From Psychrobacter sp. (GTDB taxonomy: Bacteria; Pseudomonadota; Gammaproteobacteria; Pseudomonadales; Moraxellaceae), in the NCBI RefSeq assembly GCF_030454045.1, contig NZ_JAKDJE010000006.1, positions 7,219 to 71,218 on the forward strand: 64,000 bases of DNA, in the 5' to 3' direction. Positions 24,468 through 32,659 of the stretch are shown one piece after another. Each line of letters begins with the position of its first letter. The first letter of the stretch is position 1. The notes under the pieces were generated by a model, which saw nothing but the letters and a program-made list of their open reading frames with translations, was not told the DNA's origin and made no database searches. The position numbers were made by a program, and so were the translations under genes.

Positions 24468-25169
24468 TTAGCATATACCTATCTGAAGACTTTTATTTGC
24501 CTCGTTATGCATAGCATGATGCAGTTGTGCATTCTGACCAGCCATTTTACCGTTGAAATAATCATTCGTAGAGCTACGTGCTTTGCTGTTTTTTACTCGG
24601 TTAGCGGGCGATAGCGAAACCAATTGAAGCTCATTATTCATATAACGTTCTATTAAGTCAAAGTCTGTGTCCAATGGTGCTATATTCTCAATTAATCTTT
24701 TAACGGTGCTAACCCAGCCGAGACAAAAAGCATCAGCTCTTGCTGCCTTGTTCTTTGCAAGTCGGACCCTATTGAGTTCTATTTTCATGTAGTTGAGTCT
24801 TGCTTGTTTGAGTTGACGAAATAAAGAGTCGTAAGCATAGCTTGCTATCTCTACATGCATATCCAAACCCACAAAACAGTACATACTTTTTCTGTTTTCA
24901 ATATCTGTATCGATATAGACGCTACAACCAAATATACGAGCAATCATATTGCCTAATACTGCTAAGTGGATTGGTGGACGTCTAGCAAGTCGAGATTCGG
25001 AGTGTTTTTGCTTAATGTCTGATAGCTCAATATCACCCATTGTAATGTCGTATTTTGCCATCATAGCATGGGCTTGGCGTAAGGCTGTAGCGGCTTCGTT
25101 TTCGTTACTCGATTTACTTAAAGCTAATCAACGTGTGATCTTATCTATGATACGTTGTTTATTATCCAT
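24468..25169 (-). pseudogene. DUF2786 protein interrupted by an in-frame TGA
   Basis: A single frame from ATG at 25169 (ribosome site TGGAG) to 24468 would give 233 residues. Codon 14 is TGA (25128-25130) in the otherwise typical DUF2786 N-terminus, where Leu is expected before LALSKSSNENEAATALRQA. Downstream of the stop a Met-Met pair at 25064 could restart a 198-residue product, but no ribosome site is evident. The rest of the frame is intact, so the mutation looks recent. The usual function of DUF2786 phage proteins is unknown. Confidence 0.8.
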
Positions 25170-25183
25170 TTTTAGCTCCAAAA

Positions 25184-25214
25184 AAAGGCCAACGTATTAC
25201 TACATCAGCCTTTT
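25184..25214 (-). terminator. Weak terminator after the HU gene
   Basis: Short AAAGGC/GCCTTT stem with a long loop followed by seven T residues on the minus strand, between the HU gene and the DUF2786 frame. Confidence 0.4.
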
Positions 25215-25241
25215 ATAGTTCTATTAGTTGATTTATATTGC

Positions 25242-25514
25242 TTAATTCACTGCCTCAGCCAAGCCTTTACCTGCCTTAAACTTAACCGCTGTCTTAGCAG
25301 GGACTTGTATGGCTTCACCTGTCTTTGGATTGCGGGCAGTGCGTGCTGAGCGCTCGGTAGTGCTAAAGGTGCCAAAGCCAACCATTTGCACGCTATCACC
25401 ATTGGTGAGGGCTTCTGTCACACCATGCTCAAACGCTTGTAGCGCAGTATGAGCTTGACCTTTAGTGATACCAGCCTCAGATGCCATTTTGTTGATTAAA
25501 TCTTGCTTATTCAT
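25242..25514 (-). CDS. HU-family DNA-binding protein (phage-encoded)
   Basis: 90 residues from the ATG at 25514, preceded by AAGGA with eight-base spacing; the frame is open further upstream but without a ribosome site. It has the HU signature with Gly-Phe-Gly-Thr-Phe (46-50) and the Arg-Asn-Pro-x-Thr-Gly arm tip (about 61-66). It bends DNA non-specifically and may assist Mu-type transposition complexes, where host HU or IHF is normally used. It is the last gene before the DUF2786 frame. Confidence 0.93.
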   Translation of the reverse strand: MNKQDLINKMASEAGITKGQAHTALQAFEHGVTEALTNGDSVQMVGFGTFSTTERSARTARNPKTGEAIQVPAKTAVKFKAGKGLAEAVN

Positions 25515-25530
25515 AATATCTATCCTTAAG

Positions 25531-25707
25531 TTAGTTTGATTTGCCAGTATCCGACTGGCAGCGGTATTGATGTTTACTTGAAAAGCCACATACTGCCCAT
25601 ACCACAATTAATATCCATAACCCATTAGCCTTAAATCCGTTGACCTCTAGGTAAACTGCAGCTATTAAGAGAGAGATGAAACATAATGCTTGAGCAATAT
25701 CATTCAT
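25531..25707 (-). CDS. Small two-helix membrane protein
   Basis: 58-residue frame from ATG at 25707 with AAAAGGG seven bases upstream, starting one base after the upstream stop and ending 17 bases before HU. Two hydrophobic segments lie at about 5-20 and 29-42, followed by a polar tail. Tight packing and the ribosome site support a real gene. Function unknown; could be an early-expressed membrane protein. Confidence 0.6.
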   Translation of the reverse strand: MNDIAQALCFISLLIAAVYLEVNGFKANGLWILIVVWAVCGFSSKHQYRCQSDTGKSN

Positions 25708-25708
25708 A

Positions 25709-25981
25709 TTAAAACCCTTTTAAAAACGCTTTAAGTTTGCTATCGGTCATCGCCATTAAGTGGCCTAAGATATAGTCGTCTAAATAAAGACTGGTGCCAA
25801 TGCTGCGATCAGCACCGTGGGTATTAATCAAATAAGTATCGCCGTCCCACCAAACCGTCATATTTATGTTCTCTAGACGCTCATTGAGTGGTGTCACTTT
25901 AATAGTAAGTTGATAAGCGAGCCGCGTGGCCTGTGCTCTTAGTTCATTAATACTACTCATTTTCAGGAGGGAGTGGCTCAT
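25709..25981 (-). CDS. Hypothetical early phage protein
   Basis: 90 residues, soluble, mildly basic. The ATG at 25981 has AAAGG eight bases upstream; a second ATG at 25960 overlaps the upstream stop as ATGAGTAG and would give 83 residues. No family recognised. It is part of the compact early operon between the 78-residue protein and the small membrane protein. Confidence 0.6.
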   Translation of the reverse strand: MSHSLLKMSSINELRAQATRLAYQLTIKVTPLNERLENINMTVWWDGDTYLINTHGADRSIGTSLYLDDYILGHLMAMTDSKLKAFLKGF

Positions 25982-26189
25982 GTTTGCCGCCTTTTACTTG
26001 GCTAAAATCAATTCCTTTTATTGCATTAGAGAATGCTTTTCCTATTCTCGAAAACTTACGGTGGAGCAAGACCTGAAGAAGTTTGTTCTCTTCATCAACT
26101 CTTAACTTACGCTGCACGCCGCCAATATACACCAAGCTCTCACGTTGCTCATAAAATGGAAAAACCTTACGCATCTTGCTGATTTTCAT
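25953..26189 (-). CDS. Hypothetical basic early phage protein
   Basis: 78 residues, Lys/Arg-rich, no membrane segment, acidic at the C-terminus. It starts 12 bases after DUF3164 and overlaps the following gene. Unknown family; nucleic-acid binding is possible from its charge but unproven. Confidence 0.6.
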   Translation of the reverse strand: MKISKMRKVFPFYEQRESLVYIGGVQRKLRVDEENKLLQVLLHRKFSRIGKAFSNAIKGIDFSQVKGGKHEPLPPENE

Positions 26190-26200
26190 GGCTATATCTC

Positions 26201-26845
26201 CTATACCTTACTAAAATCAAGTGGGATCTGAATGTATTTGCCTTTCTCATCGCGCTGATAGACACGCAGGTACTCTTTGGTACTAGTAACTTGCGTAGCG
26301 TCTTGTATGGCTTGCATCGCCTTTAGCCACTTTGGGTGATCAAAGTTATGGCGCTTTAGGCCCATCACGCGGTAGGTTGAAACTTTGCCCTCTTTGTCAA
26401 CCTGAAACGCATCGTTGACCAGTGCTTTAATCTCTACAGCACTGCCAGTGCTCCACTCGCTAATGCACTCATCAATGAGGTTTTTAGCAATTTGCAGCCG
26501 CTCATCAAACACCGTCTTATCTTGCATAGCAATCTGAAACTTATACCGACCATCGTAGCTCTGCAAACTGACATTGCCTTTTTTACCGCCATATACCGTC
26601 TCGTATTCATTAGCTGACAGTGCCAAGAAGTCGTAAGCGAGGCTAAACAAGGCTTCTTTTTCAGCCTTCATAATGCCGTTTAACCGTAGCACTTTTGCAG
26701 CAATGTCAGTCACTGTCTCATCGCGTAGCAGATCAATAGGCTTAATTGCTGCGACAGGATTTAAGCGACCCTTTTCATCAGTCATGTATTCGATGTCATT
26801 TAAGATAGTGACTGGCGTGGCGGTTTGTTTGGTCATAGTAGTCAT
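26201..26845 (-). CDS. DUF3164 family protein
   Basis: 214 residues from ATG at 26845 with AAAGGA nine bases upstream; the open frame further upstream overlaps the preceding gene and is not used. The DUF3164 family is common in the semi-essential early region of Mu-like phages. Typical features are the Asp-Glu-x-Gly-Arg segment near the N-terminus and a Tyr-Asp-Gly-Arg-Tyr-x-x-Gln segment in the middle. Molecular role unknown. Confidence 0.88.
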   Translation of the reverse strand: MTTMTKQTATPVTILNDIEYMTDEKGRLNPVAAIKPIDLLRDETVTDIAAKVLRLNGIMKAEKEALFSLAYDFLALSANEYETVYGGKKGNVSLQSYDGRYKFQIAMQDKTVFDERLQIAKNLIDECISEWSTGSAVEIKALVNDAFQVDKEGKVSTYRVMGLKRHNFDHPKWLKAMQAIQDATQVTSTKEYLRVYQRDEKGKYIQIPLDFSKV

Positions 26846-26892
26846 GAGTGTTGTTCCTTTAAATGATTTGATTAATAATTTACGTCGATTAT

Positions 26893-27186
26893 CTAAGCGG
26901 CCACTGTTTTTGCAAACCACATAAGCAGCTGCATAACGAGCACCAAGGCCAAAAGGGTAATCCCAATACACAGCCAAATCTGGATGTGACTGACACTGCG
27001 CTTTATCGACTCAACGTCATACCTCAACGCATTTCGCTGATGATCTCTAAGCAGCCAGTCTTCCACGCTCATGTGCTTTTTCGGTTTTGCCTCTTCTATC
27101 GATGCCACCGTGGACTCGCCCAATAGTGCTTTGGCTAATTGTGTCCGATAGCTCTTACCTGGAGGTGTTGGATTTCTATCTGTCAT
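26893..27186 (-). CDS. Small C-terminal-anchored membrane protein
   Basis: 97 residues. Residues 1-65 are polar and partly helical; one hydrophobic helix spans about 70-92 near the C-terminus. Family unknown. It lies between the Mor-type activator and DUF3164 and has phased TTTAAA sites just upstream. Confidence 0.65.
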   Translation of the reverse strand: MTDRNPTPPGKSYRTQLAKALLGESTVASIEEAKPKKHMSVEDWLLRDHQRNALRYDVESIKRSVSHIQIWLCIGITLLALVLVMQLLMWFAKTVAA

Positions 27187-27198
27187 GGTCTTATCCTC

Positions 27199-27227
27199 TT
27201 TAAAAGCGGCTTTAAACCTTATTTAAA
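27199..27227. repeat. Helically phased TTTAAA units, locus B
   Basis: TTTAAA at 27199, 27211 and 27222, spaced 12 and 11 bases, in the short gap after the Mor-type activator and overlapping its stop codon. Confidence 0.5.
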
Positions 27228-27612
27228 ACAGCTTGGGTTGATTTTTATCTTTCATTTGCTTGCCGATTTTTTTGATGACGCTATATACCCATGGCCTGCT
27301 ACAGCCATACTCTTTAGCCAGTTGATTATGATTGCTACCGTTAAACTGCTCATACATCTGCAAATCACGGGTAGAGATTTTGACGCTTTGCGTAATAGGG
27401 ATATACACTTGCGTACCGCCTGCTTGCTCCGCAAATGCTAATGCAACATCGACACCGATTTTGCTTGCCATCGCAGGCGTCAGGTTATAGTGCTCAATGG
27501 CTACATGAGCGACTGTGCCAGCTAGGTCTTTGATTAACTCAGGGGCGGATATATCAAACACATCAAGCGACATACCCTTTGCACTGACCCCATCGTTTTT
27601 TATATCCGCCAT
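27223..27612 (-). CDS. mor: Mor/C-family transcription activator
   Basis: 129 residues. It has the family motif GGTQVYIP (about 67-74) for the dimer beta-strand and a C-terminal helix-turn-helix (about 93-118, with Leu-Ala-x-x-Tyr-Gly-Cys-Ser). Mu Mor and C activate middle and late promoters that lack a good -35 box. Only one such activator is seen here, so it is the natural candidate for the four 24-bp late repeats. Confidence 0.92.
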   Translation of the reverse strand: MADIKNDGVSAKGMSLDVFDISAPELIKDLAGTVAHVAIEHYNLTPAMASKIGVDVALAFAEQAGGTQVYIPITQSVKISTRDLQMYEQFNGSNHNQLAKEYGCSRPWVYSVIKKIGKQMKDKNQPKLF

Positions 27613-27624
27613 GATCTTGTCCTT

Positions 27625-28170
27625 TTATTGATCGTTTTTGACTTTATTTAATCTCAGCTTGTCCTGTTCTCGCTGCTGCCAGCTCTTGAGCGTCTCAATC
27701 ATCTGCCACAGCTCTCTATCATTTGCCCCGCGTAGATTGATTACCAGTGGCTTATCGCGTTTGATGCGCTCACGGTTGATCAGCTTACGGGCAAAGGCGT
27801 TCAGGGCATTATCGCTACCGTCTTTGACAAACCCTTGCTGGTGCATGATGATCCAAAGCGCTTGGATTTTACCCAGCATAGGCTTGTCATCAAGCTCCCC
27901 ATCGCGCAAGCGCGGTGAGTTGTCCTTTTTACTAGCGGCGCTGCCTTTATACTTACCGCGCCGCACCTCAAAGCCTTTGGTTCGCATCTCATCGATGACC
28001 GTGTTTAGTTCAGCCAAAGTCATGTTTTTGATGCTGCGCTTGGGCTTACCGCTTACGCGGGCGCTAACGTTCTCCAGCATATCTCGGTACGTGGCGTCGT
28101 CGAGCTTTAGCGCGTGCATGCCTGTTTTGATGGTGCGTTTGAGCGTATTTTTATACGTTGCAGTCGTCAT
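27625..28170 (-). CDS. gemA: GemA-like regulatory protein (Mu gp16)
   Basis: 181 residues. The N-terminal helical domain matches the Mu gp16/GemA (DUF1018) family, and a central basic segment is followed by a C-terminal Trp-containing domain (about 100-165). In Mu, GemA affects host gene expression and DNA topology. It lies between MuB and the activator, in the usual order. Confidence 0.9.
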   Translation of the reverse strand: MTTATYKNTLKRTIKTGMHALKLDDATYRDMLENVSARVSGKPKRSIKNMTLAELNTVIDEMRTKGFEVRRGKYKGSAASKKDNSPRLRDGELDDKPMLGKIQALWIIMHQQGFVKDGSDNALNAFARKLINRERIKRDKPLVINLRGANDRELWQMIETLKSWQQREQDKLRLNKVKNDQ

Positions 28171-28173
28171 ACA

Positions 28174-29082
28174 TCACCCCATTTGTTGTTGTGCAGAAAG
28201 GATAAGCGCCAGCGTGATTGGCTCATTACGCGCGCGGGCGGTCAGCCCTGCCAGTTGTAGATAGTTGGTCAAGGCACGCAGAGAGCCTGCGCCTTGCCCA
28301 ATGCTATACAGCGCCGTCATCAGCTTGCTATCAGACAGCTCAAGCCCCCATGCAGTCGCTACCGCATCGATATCTTTTTTGCTGTTTTTTTGCACCGACT
28401 GCCGCTTGGCGTTACGACTCCAGAGCCGTGCAAACTGATGACGCTGATTAAACCCACCTTGCATTTGCGTGTAGACCTTATCGTTACCGATCAGCATAAA
28501 GCCCACCTCACTGTCTTCTTGCAAGATGCGTAATTCTTCAAGCACCTTTAATGGCAAGTGGTCGGCTTCATCTATAATCACCAGACCTTTAGTACCTGAT
28601 AGCTTAATTTTGAGCATGCGAGACAGTTTGCCGGCGCGTTTTGGCGCATCACTGATGCCAAGCTCGAGCGCCATTTCATACAGCACCTCATTGATGGTGC
28701 AGATGCTGGGGCGAGCCGTGATCATCCACACATTGTTATTGGCCTTAGTGTATTGACGCGCCGCTTGGGTTTTACCCACACCGCTTGCGCCGTACACCAC
28801 GCCCATCTTTCCGAACATTTTTACAAAGTCAAAGTCAGCAAATATCTTGCTAGCCGTGGGCGTGTCTACAAAGTCAGGAGCCGAGACAAACGTCGCCGTC
28901 TTTTGGGTTTGCCCGTCCAGCCACTTTTGCAAAGCCACTTCCAGCTTTTCGTTATCACCTTTATAAGTGCCTTTAAAGAAGCTACTTAACGCGCCACCGC
29001 TAAACCCGCATTCCTTGGCGACCTGCGTTTGCGTAAAGCCTTTGTCTTCGATCAGTTGTTTTACTTGTATTGTTAGTGTCAT
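28174..29082 (-). CDS. B: DNA transposition protein B (MuB-like AAA+ ATPase)
   Basis: 302 residues, close to MuB (312). An N-terminal helix-turn-helix (about 6-40) is followed by the ATPase core with Walker A GASGVGKT at 98-105 and Walker B GLVIIDEADH at 166-175. The C-terminal helical domain resembles the MuB DNA-binding domain. It coats target DNA, stimulates MuA and gives target immunity. The gene is in the early operon downstream of the transposase. Confidence 0.95.
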   Translation of the reverse strand: MTLTIQVKQLIEDKGFTQTQVAKECGFSGGALSSFFKGTYKGDNEKLEVALQKWLDGQTQKTATFVSAPDFVDTPTASKIFADFDFVKMFGKMGVVYGASGVGKTQAARQYTKANNNVWMITARPSICTINEVLYEMALELGISDAPKRAGKLSRMLKIKLSGTKGLVIIDEADHLPLKVLEELRILQEDSEVGFMLIGNDKVYTQMQGGFNQRHQFARLWSRNAKRQSVQKNSKKDIDAVATAWGLELSDSKLMTALYSIGQGAGSLRALTNYLQLAGLTARARNEPITLALILSAQQQMG

Positions 29083-29196
29083 AATATTTTCTCTCTTAAA
29101 TTTGCGAGGTAATCATGCTGCATTTACCTGAAAACCGTATTTACCCATCGAAAGAATTTTCTCTGAGAACTGCTGGGCTTGTTGCCTGTGAATGCT

Positions 29197-29658
29197 TTAG
29201 CGGATGGGGAGAAGACCAATATCAACAGCTTCATCAACTTCTTGCTCGCATAGGTATTCATAGATACGTTGCATGGGAATCTTCGAATAAGCTTGATATT
29301 GACGCTTATTGCCATGCAGATACATCACGGCGCAAAAAGACAAAAAAGTGGCAAGCTTCTGGTACTCATCTTCTGTTGCCTTACGCTTGCTGGCGGCGAT
29401 TAGTTCAGGCACAACTGCTTCAAGATGAGCTTGAGCAACTGAAGTCAAAGGACAGTCCGTCAAGAATGAAAGAGTATCGGCTTGCGTTGGTAGTCCTGCA
29501 AGATATTGAGACTCTGCCTGTATACGTGCCATTTTGGTGTGACTTTTTCCGTATGCCTTCGCCATTTTCTTGTGCTCAAGACGGCTCGCCTCTTTTGTGG
29601 TACTTAGACATTGATTTTGAGTCTTTGTCTTGACTGCTTGAGTTACCTTTTTCATCAT
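29197..29658 (-). CDS. Hypothetical early protein between transposase genes A and B
   Basis: 153 residues, starting as ATGA overlap with the transposase stop. The N-terminus (1-50) is very basic, then a soluble helical domain. The overlap and orientation mark it as the real gene here; a 172-residue frame on the other strand is its shadow. Genes in this place in other transposable phages are often poorly conserved. Function unknown. Confidence 0.72.
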   Translation of the reverse strand: MMKKVTQAVKTKTQNQCLSTTKEASRLEHKKMAKAYGKSHTKMARIQAESQYLAGLPTQADTLSFLTDCPLTSVAQAHLEAVVPELIAASKRKATEDEYQKLATFLSFCAVMYLHGNKRQYQAYSKIPMQRIYEYLCEQEVDEAVDIGLLPIR

Positions 29659-31670
29659 TCATCTCCATTTTTTAACATTGACATTGCACGCATAAAGTCA
29701 TCATCAAATTCATTTTCGGCATCGACATCAGTCTCAGTCTCTACCACCTGCCGACGCATCGTATTGCCCTGTGCCACCACCATCACCTCAGTGATACTAG
29801 GCTGGGGCGCAGCGTCTTCCTCTACTTCCGCCTCCGGCATCAGATCAGCAAGCTCCTTGATACCCATCGCTTGCTGGGCTTTTGCCATGGCTTTTTCAGA
29901 CTTGACGTACTGCTTACGGGCTTTATCATGCTCACGACCAGTCGCCTTATCGCCAAACGCCACTTTCTCAGTACAGACCGCTTCAGCGAGGAACCGACCA
30001 TCCAAGCTATAGACCCACACCGTGTCATGCAGGCGCTCAGGGTCAAACTTAACGACCACCTTTTTATGAGTAGAGCCGATCAAGTCCACCGCCTCATAAC
30101 GGTTCTTCTGACCAAACACCTTACCGCCACACGATAGGCTAAACGTGCCATTGTGTTTTAACGTCACCGCCTCACTCATCAGCATCAGCAGACGCATCTG
30201 CTCAGTCGTAGCACGGCGGACGGTGGCAAGCGCATAGTCACGCTCAAACACTTGGCTAAAGCTATACACGCCTTGGCAAATCTCCGTATCACGCTTGACG
30301 CGGTTGTTCCACAGCTCAATGCCTTGCTCGAGTGCGGTGATAAAGTCTTCATAGCTTGCGCCATCTTTACCGCCGTGATAGTTATCCGGCTTATCCAGTA
30401 CATTAGCCCCAGCGTGGTGACCGGCAAGCAGTGGGTGCTTATCTATCGTCTCACCCAAACCGCCGTGGCTAAATGCCCGCTCGATCGGCTTTGCCTGCCC
30501 GTGACCTGTGCCAAACTGTACGCTGGTCCAAAACAGCTCAATGCCGAGCAATGGGATAATCCCCATCGGGTCATCTTCTTTTACCTTAAAGCGATAGCGG
30601 TTTTTGACCCCGCCTGTCATCCACTTGTTAGCAGCGGCGCGGGTGTTATCGATAGTCAGCTTACGCGGTATGCCGTAGCGGCTTACCACATCCATTAATG
30701 CCAAGCGGATGGTGTCGCTGTTTTCAGATAGGTCGGTACGATAAGCGAGGATCTTGCGGGTGCGGATGTCTTGCCACAGCCACGTTTTTGGGCGCACGAT
30801 CTCACCGTTATGCCAGCGCACAAACGCATTGTGCTGATAGCCATCGCCATTGATCCATTCCATCGCCTCAAGCATCTCAACACTACGCACCAGCGCAGGA
30901 TACATATCCGCCAAGGCACGTTCACCTTGTCGTAATAGCACGCGCTGCGTCATTGGTACTTCGCGCTCAAGCTTGCGCTTAATGCTCGACAGGCTCGGTA
31001 TCGACCAGCCATGCTCAGCAGCCATGACCTTTAATCGCTCATAGCATGTGCCCATTTGCGGACGCTCAAGACGCAGATAGTCCGCCTTAAATGCCTCCCA
31101 AGCGGTTTCATCAAAGTCAGCTTGCCGCGATTTGCTGGTCTGATAGTTGCCAAGTAGGATGGGCAGCCAGTCGCTACGCTCAAAGTTGCGCACTTTGTAA
31201 TACCAGCGCTTCAGTGATCCTTTACTGACCTCAGTATCATCAGCGACTTTCTCAATCGCTTGTACCGTGCCCATACCCGCATTGACCAAATCATCAACCG
31301 CAAAGCAGCTGCCGACCTGTTCCGTCGCTTTCGCTTTTTGTTTATTGGTGGCATTCTTCCAGCCGCTCCAAATCACTTCGGGCAAGTAGTTGGCCTCCTT
31401 CGGTTTAGTAGCGGGTTTAGGCTGACGCTGTTTTGCCGCCTTTGCCTGTGCCTTGGCAGCTTGCCGCGCTACTTTGATGTGGATTTCTTCTTGCACCTCA
31501 GTGGGCAGACTCTCAAATAGATACTCGGTACCACCGCCACGACCTGACCGTTTTCGGTTAATCCAGTCATCTTTTTTCGCGCGATAGATGACACCGGCTT
31601 TTGTTGATGGTAAACTCTTTAACCGATAGTCGGCTAATTCTTGCGCATTTAACCACTTTTTAACTTCCAT
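29655..31670 (-). CDS. A: Transposase A (MuA-like)
   Basis: 671 residues, close to MuA (663). An N-terminal Mu-type DNA-binding domain (about 1-75) opens the protein. The DDE core has Asp276 in NGDGYQH, Asp341 in TIDNTRA and Glu397 in KPIERAF; spacing and context are almost the same as in MuA. A C-terminal basic region and tail (about 560-671) should contact MuB. It carries out integration and replicative transposition. All three catalytic residues are present, so the element looks competent for transposition. Confidence 0.97.
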   Translation of the reverse strand: MEVKKWLNAQELADYRLKSLPSTKAGVIYRAKKDDWINRKRSGRGGGTEYLFESLPTEVQEEIHIKVARQAAKAQAKAAKQRQPKPATKPKEANYLPEVIWSGWKNATNKQKAKATEQVGSCFAVDDLVNAGMGTVQAIEKVADDTEVSKGSLKRWYYKVRNFERSDWLPILLGNYQTSKSRQADFDETAWEAFKADYLRLERPQMGTCYERLKVMAAEHGWSIPSLSSIKRKLEREVPMTQRVLLRQGERALADMYPALVRSVEMLEAMEWINGDGYQHNAFVRWHNGEIVRPKTWLWQDIRTRKILAYRTDLSENSDTIRLALMDVVSRYGIPRKLTIDNTRAAANKWMTGGVKNRYRFKVKEDDPMGIIPLLGIELFWTSVQFGTGHGQAKPIERAFSHGGLGETIDKHPLLAGHHAGANVLDKPDNYHGGKDGASYEDFITALEQGIELWNNRVKRDTEICQGVYSFSQVFERDYALATVRRATTEQMRLLMLMSEAVTLKHNGTFSLSCGGKVFGQKNRYEAVDLIGSTHKKVVVKFDPERLHDTVWVYSLDGRFLAEAVCTEKVAFGDKATGREHDKARKQYVKSEKAMAKAQQAMGIKELADLMPEAEVEEDAAPQPSITEVMVVAQGNTMRRQVVETETDVDAENEFDDDFMRAMSMLKNGDE

Positions 31671-31694
31671 AACCTTTATCCTGTTAAAAATTGA

Positions 31695-31925
31695 TTAAGA
31701 GTAACGACTTGGCCATATATCGCTTGCCTCTACGCCAATAGCGGTAGCGATGATACGTTCAGCCTTTGGATACGGACGATAAAGGGCATTACGCAAACTG
31801 TTACGCGAATAACCGCTTGCCTCTGATAGCCGTGACATATTCGTCCCCGCTTTTTTGATAGCAGCAATAATGTCTGCTTGGTGCCAATCACATGGCACTT
31901 TTTTTTGGATTTGATTAGAATACAT
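31695..31925 (-). CDS. ner: Ner-like DNA-binding regulator
   Basis: 76 residues with the Ner/Nlp helix-turn-helix (CDWHQADIIAAIKKAG then MSRLSEASGYS and the recognition helix). In Mu, Ner represses both the early and the repressor promoters. Here it is the first gene of the leftward early operon. Its ribosome site AAAGGAG and ATG lie inside a perfect inverted repeat (31918-31957), suggesting self-control. Confidence 0.92.
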   Translation of the reverse strand: MYSNQIQKKVPCDWHQADIIAAIKKAGTNMSRLSEASGYSRNSLRNALYRPYPKAERIIATAIGVEASDIWPSRYS

Positions 31926-31957
31926 TCAATTACTCCTTTCGCTCATTGAATGTATTC
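31918..31957 (-). promoter_or_regulatory. Inverted repeat over the ner start; possible operator or RNA switch
   Basis: Perfect 13-bp arms 31918-31930 and 31945-31957 with a 14-base loop. In RNA, AAAGGAG is in the loop and the ATG is in the stem. In DNA, each arm holds a 10-bp near-palindrome of the form GAAT-N2-ATTC; the two are 30 bp apart, about three helical turns. Confidence 0.7.
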
Positions 31958-31986
31958 ATTCTAACCGTAAAGAGTTTATCTGTAAA
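31957..31986 (-). promoter_or_regulatory. Early lytic promoter (leftward)
   Basis: Minus strand has TTTACA (31986-31981), exactly 17 bases, then TAGAAT (31962-31957), each 5/6 to consensus. Transcription would start near 31950, just ahead of ner. Repressor-type sites overlap both the -35 box and the spacer. Confidence 0.75.
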
Positions 31987-32134
31987 CAGTAAAATCACGC
32001 TTTACAGTTAAAAAACAATTAAAAAGCAACCGAATAAAGCTAACGTATTGATATAAAGAGAGTTTATTTAACTGTATAAAAGAAAAATGAACAACACTCC
32101 TCTTTACTCTTTACGGTCAATAAACTGTAAAGTG
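31964..32134. promoter_or_regulatory. Operator cluster of the phage switch
   Basis: Five related sites built on ACYGTAAAG: 31964-31974, 31980-31990 (palindromic CTGTAAACAG), 31999-32009, 32107-32117 and 32122-32134. The first and fourth are exact inverted copies of each other. They flank both divergent transcription starts, as expected for repressor or Ner binding. A TATAAA at 32075-32080 may serve the rightward repressor promoter. Confidence 0.65.
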
Positions 32135-32154
32135 ACAATAAAGGATTTTAGCTA

Positions 32155-32655
32155 ATGAATAGACAAGAAATCGGAAATCGCTTGAAGAATGCTAGGGAAG
32201 ACTGTGCATATTCTAGAAACCGTGTTGCAGCTGAGGTAGGTATAGGAACGACCACATTGCAGCAATGGGAAACAGGAACTAGAGAGGCCTCCATCGAAAC
32301 CATTGGAAAGCTGGCAGATCTATACAGCGTAACGCCTCAGTACCTAATCTTTGGTGACACAGATACGCAGACACACCATGCCCAAGCATCGGACATCGCT
32401 GCCATAAGCGCTGCACAAGGGATCAGCGTAGAAGAGGCTATAGACACGCTCAAGGCCATGATTCAAGACACACATCCCAAGCTGACTGAAGAAGAAGCCT
32501 TCCTGCTCAAAGAATTTCAAGCCTTAGACGATGACCAGCGCCGCATGATGCTACGCTTCATCATCGGCGGATTTGACAGCCTCAACAGTGGTGGTGGCAA
32601 TAAAGGCATCTTTAGCAGTCCACACGCAAAAATAGAAGACAGCTTTAAAGGGTAG
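32155..32655 (+). CDS. XRE-family phage repressor
   Basis: 166 residues. An N-terminal XRE helix-turn-helix (about 5-62) is followed by a helical middle (about 75-120). The C-terminus after Gly-rich linker ends in the peptide NKGIFSSPHAKIEDSF. No LexA-like Ser/Lys protease is visible, so induction is not by self-cleavage. It diverges from ner, as Mu c does, and should repress the early promoter. The end of the protein is repeated at the start of the next gene. Confidence 0.88.
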   Translation: MNRQEIGNRLKNAREDCAYSRNRVAAEVGIGTTTLQQWETGTREASIETIGKLADLYSVTPQYLIFGDTDTQTHHAQASDIAAISAAQGISVEEAIDTLKAMIQDTHPKLTEEEAFLLKEFQALDDDQRRMMLRFIIGGFDSLNSGGGNKGIFSSPHAKIEDSFKG

Positions 32656-32659
32656 TGCG

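Noticed and set aside
25128..25130. TGA as a selenocysteine codon
   Set aside because: The DUF2786 family has Leu here, not Cys; no SECIS-like hairpin directly follows and no selenoprotein genes are seen. A nonsense mutation is simpler.
29115..29633. 172-residue plus-strand frame opposite the early phage genes
   Set aside because: Antisense to the 153-residue leftward gene, which has an ATGA overlap with the transposase stop and fits the operon. The plus frame has no promoter or family resemblance.
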